Shown here: one piece after another, positions 1-12,031 of the stretch
How positions within the stretch are numbered: position 1 is the first letter of the stretch
Layout: each line of letters starts with the position of its first letter
From: Arthrobacter_M sp030063245
Lineage (GTDB): Bacteria; Actinomycetota; Actinomycetes; Actinomycetales; Micrococcaceae
DNA: 64,000 bases
Assembly: GCF_051131705.1 (NCBI RefSeq)
Contig: NZ_CP180316.1
Span: 1,302,001 to 1,366,000 of the forward strand
Direction of reading: 5' to 3'
Program-made: the position numbers and the translations under genes
The notes under the pieces: generated by a model
Seen by the model: the letters and a program-made list of their open reading frames with translations, nothing else
Database searches by the model: none
What the model was told of the DNA's origin: nothing

Positions 1-40
1 GGAGCCACAAATGCTGACCAGTTGGGGCGGTGGACGTGGC

Positions 41-1534
41 TCAGTTCCCGCCGGGCGCCTGGGCGTCGGCGAGGGTGTCCTTGTCCGACTGCAGCTCCTG
101 CTGGAAGAGCGCATAGCGGGCCTTATGGCCGGGCCGGCGGCGGACCAGGGCCCAGGCGATTCCGAGCAGGGCAAACCAGATCGGCGTCACCAGCAGCGCC
201 TGCAGCGTGTCCTGCTTCTGCGTCAGCGCCCAGAGCAGGAAGACGAAGAACGCCAGCACCACGTAGCACATGGCCACACCGCCCGGCATCTTGAATTTCG
301 ACGCCGCGTGCAGCTGCGGGCGCCGTTTGCGGTAGACGAGGTAGCTGACCAGGATGATGGTCCAGACGAACATGAAGAGCAGCGCGGAGATGGTGGTGAC
401 CACGGTGAAGGCCTCAATGATCGACGACCCTGCGTAGAGCAGCACGACGGCGGCGAGCAGGAACATGCAGGAGAAGAACAGGGCGTTGGCCGGCACGTGG
501 TTGCGGGTGAGTTTACCGAACTTCCGCGGCGCGTTGCCTTCCTGCGCCAGCCCGAAGACCATCCGCGAGGTGGAGTAAATGCCGGAGTTCGCCGACGACG
601 CGGCGCTGGTCAGCACCACGAAGTTGATCATCCCGGCGGCGATCAGCAGCCCTGCCAGGCTGAACATCGTTACGAAGGGGCTCTTGTCGGCGGTGATTTC
701 GCGCCACGGGGTCACCGAAATGATGACGATCAGGGCCACCACGTAAAAGAGCATCACGCGGACGGGGATGGAGTTGATGGCCTTGGGCAGGTTCTTTTCT
801 GGATCCTTGGCCTCCGCCGCGGTGGTACCGACGAGTTCAATGCCCACGAAGGCGAAGACGGCGATCTGAAAACCGGCCACGAAGCCCATCGGCCCGGTCG
901 GGAAGAGGCCGCCGTCGTTGTACAGATTGGCGAAACTTGCCTGCGCGCCGTTGGGTGCATGGAAGGCGGTGAAGACCATGACCAGGCCGACGATGATGAG
1001 CGTGACGATGGCGACGATTTTGACCAGGGCAAACCAGAATTCGGTCTCCCCGAAGGCCTTGACCGTCGGCAGGTTCAGTCCCAGCAGCACCGCGATGGCG
1101 GCCAGCGCCGGAATCCACAGCGGGAGTCCGGACCACCAGAAGCGGACGTAGCCGGAGATGGCGATGATGTCCGCAATCCCGGTGACGATCCAGCAGAACC
1201 AGTAGGTCCAGCCCGTGAAGAATCCGGCCCAGGGTCCGAGCAGGTCCGCGGCGAAGTCGCTGAAGGATTTGTATTTGAGGTTGGAGAGCAGCAGTTCCCC
1301 CATCGCCCGCATGACAAAGAAGAGCATGAAGCCGATGATCATGTACACGAAAATGACCGAGGGGCCGGCGAGGCTGATCGTCTTGCCCGAGCCCATGAAC
1401 AGGCCGGTGCCGATGGCGCCGCCAATGGCTATCAGCTGGATGTGCCGGTTGGACAAGGAGCGGGTCAGGTGCGGTCCTTCCGCGGCCCGGTCAGGGGTGC
1501 GGACCGGCGGTTGAACCGTCGTTCTTTCAGACAT
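41..1534 (-). CDS. cycA: D-serine/D-alanine/glycine:H+ symporter, CycA-type APC permease
   Basis: A 497-residue inner-membrane amino-acid permease of the APC superfamily, expected to import glycine, D-alanine and D-serine with protons. The N-terminus after a short hydrophilic leader reads SNRHIQLIAIGGAIGTGLFM, the family signature, followed by about twelve hydrophobic segments and the conserved FVWTIILVSYLVYRK stretch; similarity to E. coli CycA as remembered runs along the whole length. The ATG at 1534 is chosen over an upstream in-frame ATG because a GAGAGAAG ribosome-binding site precedes it and the extra 39 residues do not resemble the family. It diverges from the glycine riboswitch and gcv operon, which supports glycine as a substrate. 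Exact specificity is inferred. Confidence 0.9.
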   Translation of the reverse strand: MSERTTVQPPVRTPDRAAEGPHLTRSLSNRHIQLIAIGGAIGTGLFMGSGKTISLAGPSVIFVYMIIGFMLFFVMRAMGELLLSNLKYKSFSDFAADLLGPWAGFFTGWTYWFCWIVTGIADIIAISGYVRFWWSGLPLWIPALAAIAVLLGLNLPTVKAFGETEFWFALVKIVAIVTLIIVGLVMVFTAFHAPNGAQASFANLYNDGGLFPTGPMGFVAGFQIAVFAFVGIELVGTTAAEAKDPEKNLPKAINSIPVRVMLFYVVALIVIISVTPWREITADKSPFVTMFSLAGLLIAAGMINFVVLTSAASSANSGIYSTSRMVFGLAQEGNAPRKFGKLTRNHVPANALFFSCMFLLAAVVLLYAGSSIIEAFTVVTTISALLFMFVWTIILVSYLVYRKRRPQLHAASKFKMPGGVAMCYVVLAFFVFLLWALTQKQDTLQALLVTPIWFALLGIAWALVRRRPGHKARYALFQQELQSDKDTLADAQAPGGN

Positions 1535-1721
1535 GAAACTTCTCTCAAGAGATGGATAAGGCGCGCGAAAAGTCGGGGGTCGGGTGCTTGCCCGGAGTGG
1601 ATGGTGCCGCTTTGGCCGCGGCTGCCTGGGTTTCAGTGTGTTGTCTGTCACGAGGTAATGTCAAACGCGCACGGCTTTGGCCGGACGCGCCAACAGGGGT
1701 AAGCTGGTGAGCCGAATCACC

Positions 1722-1727
1722 TATAAT
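1722..1727 (+). promoter_or_regulatory. Probable -10 element of the gcv operon promoter
   Basis: A perfect TATAAT hexamer lies about 20 bases before the first riboswitch aptamer, so transcription would begin near its 5' edge. No convincing -35 hexamer is visible at 16-18 bases upstream. Confidence 0.6.
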
Positions 1728-1737
1728 TTCACAGCCT

Positions 1738-1950
1738 CTGAACCGCGGCGGGAGAGTCCTGCCGGTGCAACACCGTGCAGGCGCCGTAGGAGCAAATCCT
1801 CCCCAGGAATCTCTCAGGCCCCTGTACCGCTGCGGCAAGGCAACTCTGGAAAGTAGTCAGGCGAAAGCCCGGACTCACCGACGGTGCAAGCGGACTCGTG
1901 TCCGCGGAAACTCTCAGGTCCAATACAGAGCGGGGAGGAACCCGGCCCCT
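1738..1950 (+). promoter_or_regulatory. Tandem (two-aptamer) glycine riboswitch
   Basis: Two glycine aptamers lie in series upstream of gcvP. The first shows the conserved blocks GGGAGAGTC, GGCGCCGTAGGAGCAAA and GGAATCTCTCAGGCC (about 1749-1825). The second shows CACCGACGGTGCAAGC and GGAAACTCTCAGGTCC (about 1877-1923). Double aptamers of this kind usually turn on glycine cleavage genes when glycine is plentiful. A GC-rich segment with GGAGG and CCTCC arms follows and could form the expression platform. The gcvP start is about 40 bases beyond. Confidence 0.93.
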
Positions 1951-1989
1951 CCGGCATCTTTGCGATGTCGGCCAAACTTGGAGTTCCTC

Positions 1990-4986
<2,997 letters not shown>

Positions 4987-5002
4987 CCCAGCGTCCATTA
5001 AC

Positions 5003-5038
5003 TCAGCGCCATCCACAGAATCAGCGCCATCCACAGAA
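5003..5038 (+). repeat. Perfect 18-bp tandem duplication between gcvP and gcvT
   Basis: TCAGCGCCATCCACAGAA occurs twice back to back (5003-5020 and 5021-5038), filling most of the 63-base gap between the two genes. It codes for nothing obvious. Confidence 0.9.
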
Positions 5039-5049
5039 CGGTGACGATC

Positions 5050-6192
5050 ATGACAACAACCACGAAATCCCAGTACACGGCCCTGTATGCGGAGCATGAG
5101 AAGCTGGGCGCCTCCTTTACCGACTTCGGCGGCTGGCAGATGCCGCTGAAGTACAGCAGCGAACTTGCCGAGCACCACGCGGTTCGCCGCACGGCGGGTC
5201 TCTTTGACCTGTCCCACATGGGTGAGGTCTGGGTGAGCGGCCCGGATGCGGGTGCGTTCCTGGACTTCGCACTGGTGGGAAAACTCTCCGCCGTCGTGGA
5301 TGGCAAGGCCAAGTATTCGCTGATCTGCAACGACGAGGGCGGCATCATTGATGATCTGATCAGCTACCGCCGCTCCGATGAAAAGTATCTGGTAGTGCCC
5401 AATGCCGGCAATGCCCCGGTGGTGGCAGAGGCGCTGGCACAGCGGGCCGCGGGATTCGACGTCGTCGTCGATGACCAGTCCGCCGCCACCTCGTTGATTG
5501 CCATCCAGGGTCCGGACGCCGAGGCGATCCTGCTGGCGCTGGTCCCGGCAGCGGATGCCGAGGCGGTGCGCAGCCTTAAGTACTACGCCAGCACCGGCAT
5601 TACTGTTCAGGCCGGCGACCAGGACATGGACGTTCTGCTGGCCCGCACCGGTTACACCGGCGAAGACGGTTTCGAGCTCTACATCCCTAACGCGCAGGCA
5701 GCCGCGCTGTGGACCGCACTGTTGGCGGCCGGCGGGGAGAAGCTGGTTCCGGCGGGGCTGGCCTGCCGCGACTCGCTCCGGCTGGAGGCGGGCATGCCGC
5801 TCTACGGCAACGAGCTGAGCCTGGATATTGATCCGTTCTCCGCCGGTTTGGGGCCCATTGTCGCGCTGTCCAAGCCCGGTGACTTCGTCGGACGCAGCGC
5901 CTTGGAAGGCAAAAAGGCCAGCGGCGCCGGCACGACCACGGGCCGCAGGCTGGTGGGTCTGCAGGGAACGGGCCGGCGCGCCGGCCGCTCACACTATCCG
6001 GTCACGCTGGACGGCAACGTGATCGGCGAGGTGACGTCCGGTGCGCCCAGCCCGACACTCGGTTACCCGGTAGCGCTGGCCTATGTTGACGTCGAACATA
6101 CCGAACGGGGCTCCGAAGTGAGCGTGGATCTGCGCGGCAGGCCGGAACCGTTCACGATTGTCGAACTGCCCTTTTACAAGCGCGTCAAATAG
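5050..6192 (+). CDS. gcvT: Aminomethyltransferase, T protein of the glycine cleavage system
   Basis: A 380-residue T protein that releases ammonia from the aminomethyl-lipoyl intermediate and makes methylene-tetrahydrofolate. Family blocks seen include FTDFGGWQMPLKY, LFDLSHMGEVWV, ARTGYTGEDGFELY and GMPLYGNEL, with the C-terminal GCVT_C barrel ending in TIVELPFYKR. GTG at 5041 and ATG at 5050 are both in frame; the ATG is preferred because GGTGA sits seven bases upstream. It lies between gcvP and gcvH in the riboswitch-led operon. Confidence 0.96.
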   Translation: MTTTTKSQYTALYAEHEKLGASFTDFGGWQMPLKYSSELAEHHAVRRTAGLFDLSHMGEVWVSGPDAGAFLDFALVGKLSAVVDGKAKYSLICNDEGGIIDDLISYRRSDEKYLVVPNAGNAPVVAEALAQRAAGFDVVVDDQSAATSLIAIQGPDAEAILLALVPAADAEAVRSLKYYASTGITVQAGDQDMDVLLARTGYTGEDGFELYIPNAQAAALWTALLAAGGEKLVPAGLACRDSLRLEAGMPLYGNELSLDIDPFSAGLGPIVALSKPGDFVGRSALEGKKASGAGTTTGRRLVGLQGTGRRAGRSHYPVTLDGNVIGEVTSGAPSPTLGYPVALAYVDVEHTERGSEVSVDLRGRPEPFTIVELPFYKRVK

Positions 6193-6250
6193 CCGCCCCC
6201 TGGTCAAATAGCGTCCCACTGGTCGAATAGCCTCCCTCTGGTCGGGGCTA
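6184..6250 (+). repeat. Degenerate 19-bp tandem repeat spanning the gcvT stop
   Basis: Units begin with GTCAAATAGC or a close variant at 6184, 6203, 6222 and (decayed) 6241, a strict 19-base period. The first unit contains the last gcvT codons and its TAG stop. The last unit runs into a weak inverted repeat, CTGGTCGGGGCTATCGAGACC. Confidence 0.85.
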
Positions 6251-6284
6251 TCGAGACCCCACAACTCTCCCGAGAGAAGAGATC

Positions 6285-6668
6285 ATGAGCAAGGTTGTTC
6301 CCGAACTGCAGTACTCCGCCGAACACGAATGGGTGGGGCGGGACGGATCCGGTCCCGCCACCGTCGGCGTGACCGCCGTGGCGACGGAGGCCCTGGGTGA
6401 TATCGTCTATGTTGACCTTCCAGAGGTGGGCGCCATCATTACTGCCGGCGAGAGCTGCGGTGAAATTGAGTCCACCAAATCCGTCTCCGACCTGTATGCC
6501 CCGGTCAGCGGCGAGATCACGGAAATCAACAGCACCGTCGCCGCGGATCCCGCCCGGATCAACAGCGACCCGTACGGCGTCGGCTGGCTTTTCAAGGTAA
6601 GCGTCAGTGCGGACGGGCCCCTGTTGAGCGCCGAGGATTACGCCGCGGCCAATGGAGGCGAGATGTGA
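6285..6668 (+). CDS. gcvH: Glycine cleavage system H protein (operon copy)
   Basis: A 127-residue lipoyl carrier protein that shuttles the aminomethyl group between P, T and L proteins. The lipoylation site is Lys65 in IESTKSVSDLYAP, and AEHEWV near residue 15 is the usual N-terminal motif. A GAGAGAAGAG ribosome-binding site precedes the ATG. The stop overlaps the glyA GTG. A second H protein gene lies at 33147-33533. Confidence 0.96.
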   Translation: MSKVVPELQYSAEHEWVGRDGSGPATVGVTAVATEALGDIVYVDLPEVGAIITAGESCGEIESTKSVSDLYAPVSGEITEINSTVAADPARINSDPYGVGWLFKVSVSADGPLLSAEDYAAANGGEM

Positions 6669-7969
6669 GCGCGGGGACGGTGCGCAGCGCCTCGCTGCTG
6701 GACGGCGACATCGGTGCGGTGGACCCGGAAGTGGCGGCAAAGATCGACGACGAACTGAGTCGCCAGCGCGACGGCCTGGAAATGATCGCATCCGAAAACC
6801 TCACGGCCGTGGCGGTCATGCAGGCCCAGGGCTCGGTCCTGACCAATAAGTACGCCGAGGGTTATCCGGGGAAGCGGTACTACGGCGGCTGCGAACACGT
6901 TGACGCCATCGAGCAGTTGGCCATCGAGCGGCTCAAGGCACTGTTCGGCGCCGCCTATGCGAATGTCCAACCGCACTCCGGCGCCCAGGCAAACGCCTCG
7001 GTGATGCATGCGCTGATCAGGCCCGGAGACACCATCATGGGGCTGAACCTGGCCCACGGCGGGCACCTCACGCACGGTATGCGGATCAACTTCTCCGGGC
7101 GGCTCTACAACGTCATTCCGTACCAGGTGCGCGAAGACGACCATCGCGTGGACATGGCGGAGGTCGAAAGGCTGGCCAGGGAACACCGGCCGAAGCTGAT
7201 TGTGGCCGGTTGGTCCGCCTATGCCCGGCAGCTGGACTTTGCGGCATTCCGCAGGATCGCGGACGAGGTGGGGGCCTATCTGATGGTGGATATGGCGCAT
7301 TTAGCCGGTCTCGTGGCAGCCGGGCTGCATCCGAGCCCGGTGCCGCACGCCCACATCACCACTTCCACGACGCACGAGACCCTGGCCGGTCCACGCGGTG
7401 GCTTCATCCTGACCAATGACGCGGATCTCGCCAAAAAGATCAACTCCGCTGTGTTCCCCGGTCAGCAGGGCGGCCCGTTGGAACACGTCATCGCCGGGAA
7501 GGCCGCCGCCTTCAAAATCGCGGCGTCACCGGAGTTCAAGGAACCACAGGAACGGGTGCTGGCCGGAGCGAAAATTCTTGCGGACCGGCTCACCCGCCCG
7601 GATGTTGCGGCCGCTGGAATCTCGGTGATTTCCGGTGGCACAGACGTACACTTGGTGCTGGTGGATCTGCGCGATTACGACCTCAACGGGCAGCAGGCAG
7701 AGGACCGCCTGGCGGCAATTGACATTACCGTGAACCGGAACGCTGTCCCGTTCGATCCGCGGCCGCCAATGGTCACCTCCGGGCTCCGGATCGGGACGCC
7801 GGCCTTGGCGACCCGCGGATTTGGCGAGACAGCCTTCGTCGAGGTCTCGGACATCATCGCCGAGGCGCTGCTCGCCGGACCAGGGGATGATCTGGCGCCC
7901 TTGGCGGCCCGGGTGCACGCACTGGCGGCTGCACACCCCCTGTATCCAACTCTTGCGGAACTGGCATAG
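6665..7969 (+). CDS. glyA: Serine hydroxymethyltransferase homologue with the PLP lysine replaced by Glu
   Basis: A 434-residue fold-type I PLP protein of the SHMT family, which converts glycine plus methylene-tetrahydrofolate to serine. Family motifs are strongly kept: IASENLT, LTNKYAEGYPGKRYYGG, AHGGHLTHG, VDMAHLAGLVAAG (PLP Asp and His) and the C-terminal SGLRIGTPA arginine. The active-site loop, however, reads TTSTTHETLAGPRGG: residue 238, coded by GAG at 7376-7378, is Glu where the Schiff-base lysine stands in known SHMTs. The start GTG overlaps the gcvH stop by four bases. A pseudo-enzyme, a neofunctionalised copy, or a single-base sequencing error are all possible, and a second normal GlyA would be expected elsewhere. 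Confidence 0.92.
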   Translation: MSAGTVRSASLLDGDIGAVDPEVAAKIDDELSRQRDGLEMIASENLTAVAVMQAQGSVLTNKYAEGYPGKRYYGGCEHVDAIEQLAIERLKALFGAAYANVQPHSGAQANASVMHALIRPGDTIMGLNLAHGGHLTHGMRINFSGRLYNVIPYQVREDDHRVDMAEVERLAREHRPKLIVAGWSAYARQLDFAAFRRIADEVGAYLMVDMAHLAGLVAAGLHPSPVPHAHITTSTTHETLAGPRGGFILTNDADLAKKINSAVFPGQQGGPLEHVIAGKAAAFKIAASPEFKEPQERVLAGAKILADRLTRPDVAAAGISVISGGTDVHLVLVDLRDYDLNGQQAEDRLAAIDITVNRNAVPFDPRPPMVTSGLRIGTPALATRGFGETAFVEVSDIIAEALLAGPGDDLAPLAARVHALAAAHPLYPTLAELA

Positions 7970-8024
7970 CCGGTTCGGACAGTCATCCACGTTTGTACAC
8001 CCTAGTTCCGGAAATGGACCAGTC

Positions 8025-9422
8025 ATGGCAGTAGGAGTCTTCGACCTCTTCTCGGTCGGCATCGGGCCTTCCAGTTCGCATACGGTTGGCCCGATGCGGG
8101 CGGCCGCCGTTTTCGCCGCCGAACTTAAATTCCGTGGCATTTTGCATGACGTGGCGGGGCTGCGGGTGGATCTGTACGGCTCGCTCGCGGCCACGGGCAA
8201 GGGGCACGGCACCATGACGGCCGTGCTGCTCGGGTTGGAAGGGCGGGAGCCGGAGCTGATCCTGCCGGAGGAAGTCCAGGACCGGCTGGCGTTCTTTGCG
8301 GACCGCGGCGAGCTGGAGCTCGGCGGCGCCAGGACCATCAGCTATCGGGTGGAGGACATGATCCTGCATCCGCTGACAGTGCTGGCGCGGCATACCAATG
8401 GGATGAAGTTCCAGGTCACGGACTCATCCGGTGACGTCCTGCAGGAGGCGACGTTCTTCTCCGTCGGCGGCGGTTTCATTGTCCGCGAGGGCGAGGAGGA
8501 ATCGGCAGCGACGGAGCTGGAAACCTCCAAGGAGCAGTTGCCGTACCCGTTCCGCACTGCCGTCGGTCTGCTGGGGCACTGCGCCGCGTCGGGGCTGGAT
8601 ATCAGCTCCGTCATGCTGGCCAACGAAATGGTCAGCCGCTCCGTGGCCGAAGTCCGGAGCGGTCTGCTGCACATCCGCGACGTCATGGAAGATTCGAAGA
8701 ATTCCAGCCTGCAGCGCACCGGCCTGCTCCCCGGCGGTCTCAAGGTCCGCCGTCGTGCGCCGGACTGGCATGCCCGGCTGCGGCTCGAAGACACAGATCG
8801 GGATCCTCAGTACTGGCAGGAGTGGGTGAATCTGGTGGCACTGGCCGTGAACGAGGAAAACGCCTCCGGTGGCCGCGTGGTCACCGCACCCACCAACGGC
8901 GCCGCCGGCATCATTCCGGCGGTCATGTTTTATGCCACCCACTACACGAAGGGCATGCGCGACGCAGCGCCGGAAGCCAAGGACGACGTCGTCGTCCGGT
9001 TCCTGCTCACCGCCGGCGCCATCGGAGTCCTTTACAAGGAACAAGCCTCGATCTCAGGTGCCGAAGTCGGTTGTCAGGGCGAAGTCGGATCGGCTTCCTC
9101 CATGGCCGCCGGTGCCCTGGCCGAGGTCATGGGCGGGACGCCCGAGCAGGTGGAGAACGCGGCGGAAATCGCCATGGAGCACAACCTCGGTCTCACCTGT
9201 GATCCAATCGGCGGACTGGTGCAGGTGCCGTGCATCGAACGCAATGCCATTGCGGCCGCGAAAGCCATTAATGCCGCAAAGATGGCATTGTGGGGCGACG
9301 GTCAGCACCGCGTCTCCTTGGACGAGGTCATTGTGACCATGCGCGAAACGGGCAAGGACATGAATACGAAGTATAAGGAGACGGCCATGGGGGGCTTGGC
9401 GGTGAACGTCGTCGAGTGCTAA
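8025..9422 (+). CDS. sdaA: L-serine ammonia-lyase, iron-sulfur type, single chain
   Basis: A 465-residue L-serine deaminase that makes pyruvate and ammonia with a [4Fe-4S] cluster. The N-terminal beta domain starts SVFDLF-like (VFDLFSVGIGPSSSHTVGPM) and the C-terminal alpha domain contains the cluster cysteines in VGCQGEVGSASS, LTCDPIGG and QVPCIERN. The ATG at 8025 begins the family sequence; its ribosome-binding site is weak. As last gene of the gcv operon it would finish the route glycine to serine to pyruvate. Confidence 0.95.
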   Translation: MAVGVFDLFSVGIGPSSSHTVGPMRAAAVFAAELKFRGILHDVAGLRVDLYGSLAATGKGHGTMTAVLLGLEGREPELILPEEVQDRLAFFADRGELELGGARTISYRVEDMILHPLTVLARHTNGMKFQVTDSSGDVLQEATFFSVGGGFIVREGEEESAATELETSKEQLPYPFRTAVGLLGHCAASGLDISSVMLANEMVSRSVAEVRSGLLHIRDVMEDSKNSSLQRTGLLPGGLKVRRRAPDWHARLRLEDTDRDPQYWQEWVNLVALAVNEENASGGRVVTAPTNGAAGIIPAVMFYATHYTKGMRDAAPEAKDDVVVRFLLTAGAIGVLYKEQASISGAEVGCQGEVGSASSMAAGALAEVMGGTPEQVENAAEIAMEHNLGLTCDPIGGLVQVPCIERNAIAAAKAINAAKMALWGDGQHRVSLDEVIVTMRETGKDMNTKYKETAMGGLAVNVVEC

Positions 9423-9654
9423 ACAGGTCGTGCGGTTGACCGATCCTGTCGGGACCCGGATTGTTCCGTTGGTCGGACTTGTCGGGAACACGGTGACCTC
9501 GGCGGTCTCGACCGATGATTTGGGTGGGTTGGGCTGCTGATTTCGGGGGCTGGACCGGTGCTCCCGGCGTGTGCGCAGGTGGCCCAGAGTTTAGAGATTG
9601 CTTTTTGCCCCGGAGCGACTTCGTTCCCGGCCGGAGATGCCCGCACCGTGGCAC

Positions 9655-10809
9655 TTACGGAGCCGGGGAGCTTCGCTGCTGCCCTGCGTCCGGGGCCGCC
9701 GCGGCTGGGCCCGGCGCCTGAGGGCCGGACGACGTCGGCACGTCCGGGGCGGCGGTCGGCTCCGGGGCGGGGGCTGGATGGGGACCGGGGGCTGGATCGG
9801 AGCCGGGGGTCGCCGTGGGGGCGGGGGTCGGATCCGGGGCGGGGGTCGGATCCGGGGCGGGGCTCGCCGTGGGGGCGGGGGTCGGATCCGGGGCGGGGGT
9901 CGGTTCCGGGGCTGGGGCTGGTTCCGGGGCGGCGGTCACCTCCGGGCCGCTCGGCACAAGCGACGCTGATATCGGCACCAAATAGGTGAATTCGGCGCTG
10001 CCCTCGATGGTAGTTCCACCTGGACCCACGGCTCGAACAGTTGCGGGGCCGGAATGCGCCGCTGGCGCCGTGAACACGAACCTGTTTTCCGACACCTTCC
10101 GGAACTGGACGGCTATCCCGTCCACGAGGACCGCGGAAAGCTCCACGAAGTGGCCTATCAACCGTATCTTGGTGCCTGCTTGGGCGTCCGCCGCGGGGTC
10201 GACTCGGGTCAGCTGGGGCGGGCATGCCGTTCCTGACCCCGCGGCGGGCAGCACCGGGCTGTTCGGGTGCGCCACGTGGTAGGCCAACAGATTGGAGACA
10301 ACCGAGTAGGCGGTCGCCTCCAAGCACGCGGTCGGCGCGGGCGGCTGTGCCTCCCGGAAGCTGGCCACCGCCTGCGCCCAAGCAGACGAAACGTCCGCGG
10401 CAGAGGCCCGCGGATCGACGGCGGTGCAGATCGACTGGGCTGCACGCGCCAGCGCATCATTGGGGGCCATTTCGTCGCACCTGTGCGCTTCCATGAGGGC
10501 GTACCAGCCATCAGGCGGCGCATCCGCCGGATCCGCAGGACCCGGCGGAACCCACGCCAGGGCATTGCCTGCAGCCGGTGGCGCTCCGGCTTCCGGTGGG
10601 CCGGTGGGATTTACGACGGCGCCCGGATCGGTTCTCCCTGAGGGGGCCGATGCGCTCGGGCCAGTGGCGGACTCCTGCGCTGGTGGACTTGCCGGAGGTG
10701 GTGACTGCGGCGCAGACGGGGCGCAGGCGGTCACGAGCGCCAGCCCTATGGCAGCGCAGCCGGCGACCGCTGCCATCCTGGCATGACGGGGACTCCAGAC
10801 GCGGTTCAC
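9655..10809 (-). CDS. Secreted lipoprotein with IPT/TIG-like domain and proline-rich tail
   Basis: A 384-residue predicted lipoprotein of unknown function. The start GTG at 10809 follows GGGGAGGGGAGA. A signal peptide ends in the lipobox LVTAC near residue 29, followed by a Pro/Ser-rich spacer. The middle carries several cysteines and an apparent IPT/TIG immunoglobulin-like fold (GTKIRLIGHFVELSAVLVDG ... FTAPAAHSGPATVRAVGPGG). The last 100 residues are Pro-Ala-Glu/Asp-Pro-Thr repeats coded by an 18-bp DNA repeat, likely a cell-wall-spanning stalk. The DNA there is so skewed (G-rich on the plus strand) that several frames are open. Confidence 0.75.
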   Translation of the reverse strand: MNRVWSPRHARMAAVAGCAAIGLALVTACAPSAPQSPPPASPPAQESATGPSASAPSGRTDPGAVVNPTGPPEAGAPPAAGNALAWVPPGPADPADAPPDGWYALMEAHRCDEMAPNDALARAAQSICTAVDPRASAADVSSAWAQAVASFREAQPPAPTACLEATAYSVVSNLLAYHVAHPNSPVLPAAGSGTACPPQLTRVDPAADAQAGTKIRLIGHFVELSAVLVDGIAVQFRKVSENRFVFTAPAAHSGPATVRAVGPGGTTIEGSAEFTYLVPISASLVPSGPEVTAAPEPAPAPEPTPAPDPTPAPTASPAPDPTPAPDPTPAPTATPGSDPAPGPHPAPAPEPTAAPDVPTSSGPQAPGPAAAAPDAGQQRSSPAP

Positions 10810-11132
10810 AGCGGTCTCCCCTCCCCGCCATCCCTCTGCTGCCGATGCGGAATGCACAGCCGAGGGAAAATCCCGGAAACTTCCGGTTCAGCGTCGCGGC
10901 GGCTGGGATTGTCAACGGTTGAGACCGCTGATTCCCGGGCGACGCGACCGGACACGTACATTGTGCGCGTGCAGGGCAACGATGGCAATAGGTAACGATG
11001 GCAATAGGTAGGGGGACGAATAGAATGCCAGGCGCGCCGTGGGCCTTCGCAACAGGCGCAGCGGTCCGTGCGTTCGGACGTCCCGGTGGTCCGGGACGGC
11101 GCCGGCGGGGGCCGTCCACTGCCCGTGACCAG
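10810..11132. other. Intergenic region with 16-bp tandem duplication
   Basis: No gene is supported in these 323 bases. AACGATGGCAATAGGT occurs twice in tandem (10978-10993 and 10994-11009). The promoter of the lipoprotein gene presumably lies in the left part, but no clear hexamers were found. Confidence 0.6.
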
Positions 11133-11867
11133 TTACTTCTCGGGAAAAGCAGGGGTGCCGGGGTCGGGTGAAAGCGTGCGGTGATAGAACCATTCGATGT
11201 GTTCGCGCAGCCGGACCTCGGCGGCATCCGGGTCGTGGTCGCTGATCGCGTCCAGTATGCCATGGTGCTGGTGGCGCAAGGTCACGGCGATCTCCTCCCA
11301 ATCGACGACCTTGTCCACCGCCTCATTAACATAGCCACGGATGGATTGGCTCAGCGAGACCATGATGGTTTCAATCACCGCGTTGCCCGCCAGCGAGGCG
11401 ACGGCAACGTGGAACTGTGCATCCAAGACGTGGAAGATCTCCTGATCGAGACCCGGGTCATCCATGGCGGCGAGCAACCCCCGCACGCCGTCCAATTCGG
11501 CGCCGTCGCGCTCCTGTTGGGCCGCAGCCCGGCCAACCCAGGTTTCCAGCAGGATACGGGTTTCCACAATGTCCCGGACCGGTAGATGGCGTGTGGCTAC
11601 ATGGTATCTGAACGCGGACGAAAGGCCGGCGGCGGGATTGGACACCACAATGGCACCCGAATTGGGGCCGGATCCGGATGATGTGCGCACCACGCCCATG
11701 GCATCGAGAATGCGCACGGCTTCGCGCACAGAGGCCCTGGAAATACCGTATGTCTGCGCCAGTGCGCGCTCACCGGGCAGCTGGTCACCGGGTTTAATGG
11801 CACCGGAGCGAAGGTCCGTTTCTATATTGCTGAGCACAATCTCGTACGTTCGCCGCGTTGCCGCCAC
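11133..11867 (-). CDS. FCD-domain GntR regulator, probably the lactate-responsive repressor of lutABC
   Basis: A 244-residue transcription factor. Residues 1-75 form the GntR winged helix (KPGDQLPGERALAQTYGISRASVREAVRILDAMGVV) and about 95-220 an all-helical FCD effector domain. It diverges from lutA, and a perfect operator of the PdhR/LldR class (TGGTCTGACCA) lies in the shared intergenic region. In this family lactate binding usually relieves repression. That this protein controls the adjacent operon is inferred from position and operator type. Confidence 0.88.
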   Translation of the reverse strand: MAATRRTYEIVLSNIETDLRSGAIKPGDQLPGERALAQTYGISRASVREAVRILDAMGVVRTSSGSGPNSGAIVVSNPAAGLSSAFRYHVATRHLPVRDIVETRILLETWVGRAAAQQERDGAELDGVRGLLAAMDDPGLDQEIFHVLDAQFHVAVASLAGNAVIETIMVSLSQSIRGYVNEAVDKVVDWEEIAVTLRHQHHGILDAISDHDPDAAEVRLREHIEWFYHRTLSPDPGTPAFPEK

Positions 11868-12031
11868 AGTACCCTCCTTGGACGACTGGAAATCCTTTCT
11901 ATCCTGCCATGCGTAGGCGCCCAGTGAAGAAGCGGTCCCGGAGCCGCTGTCCGAATCACCGGCAACATGGCGGCGCTCCAGTCACCGAGAGCCGCCAGCA
12001 GGTGGACGTGACGTGCAGCACGGGGCTACTA

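Noticed and set aside
11..1702. 563-residue plus-strand open frame over cycA
   Set aside because: It mirrors the clearly identified permease on the minus strand, has no family likeness and is a high-GC shadow frame.
9419..10381. 320-residue minus-strand frame overlapping the lipoprotein
   Set aside because: Its Arg/Pro-rich sequence is the shifted reading of the lipoprotein repeats; the lipoprotein frame has the signal peptide and lipobox.
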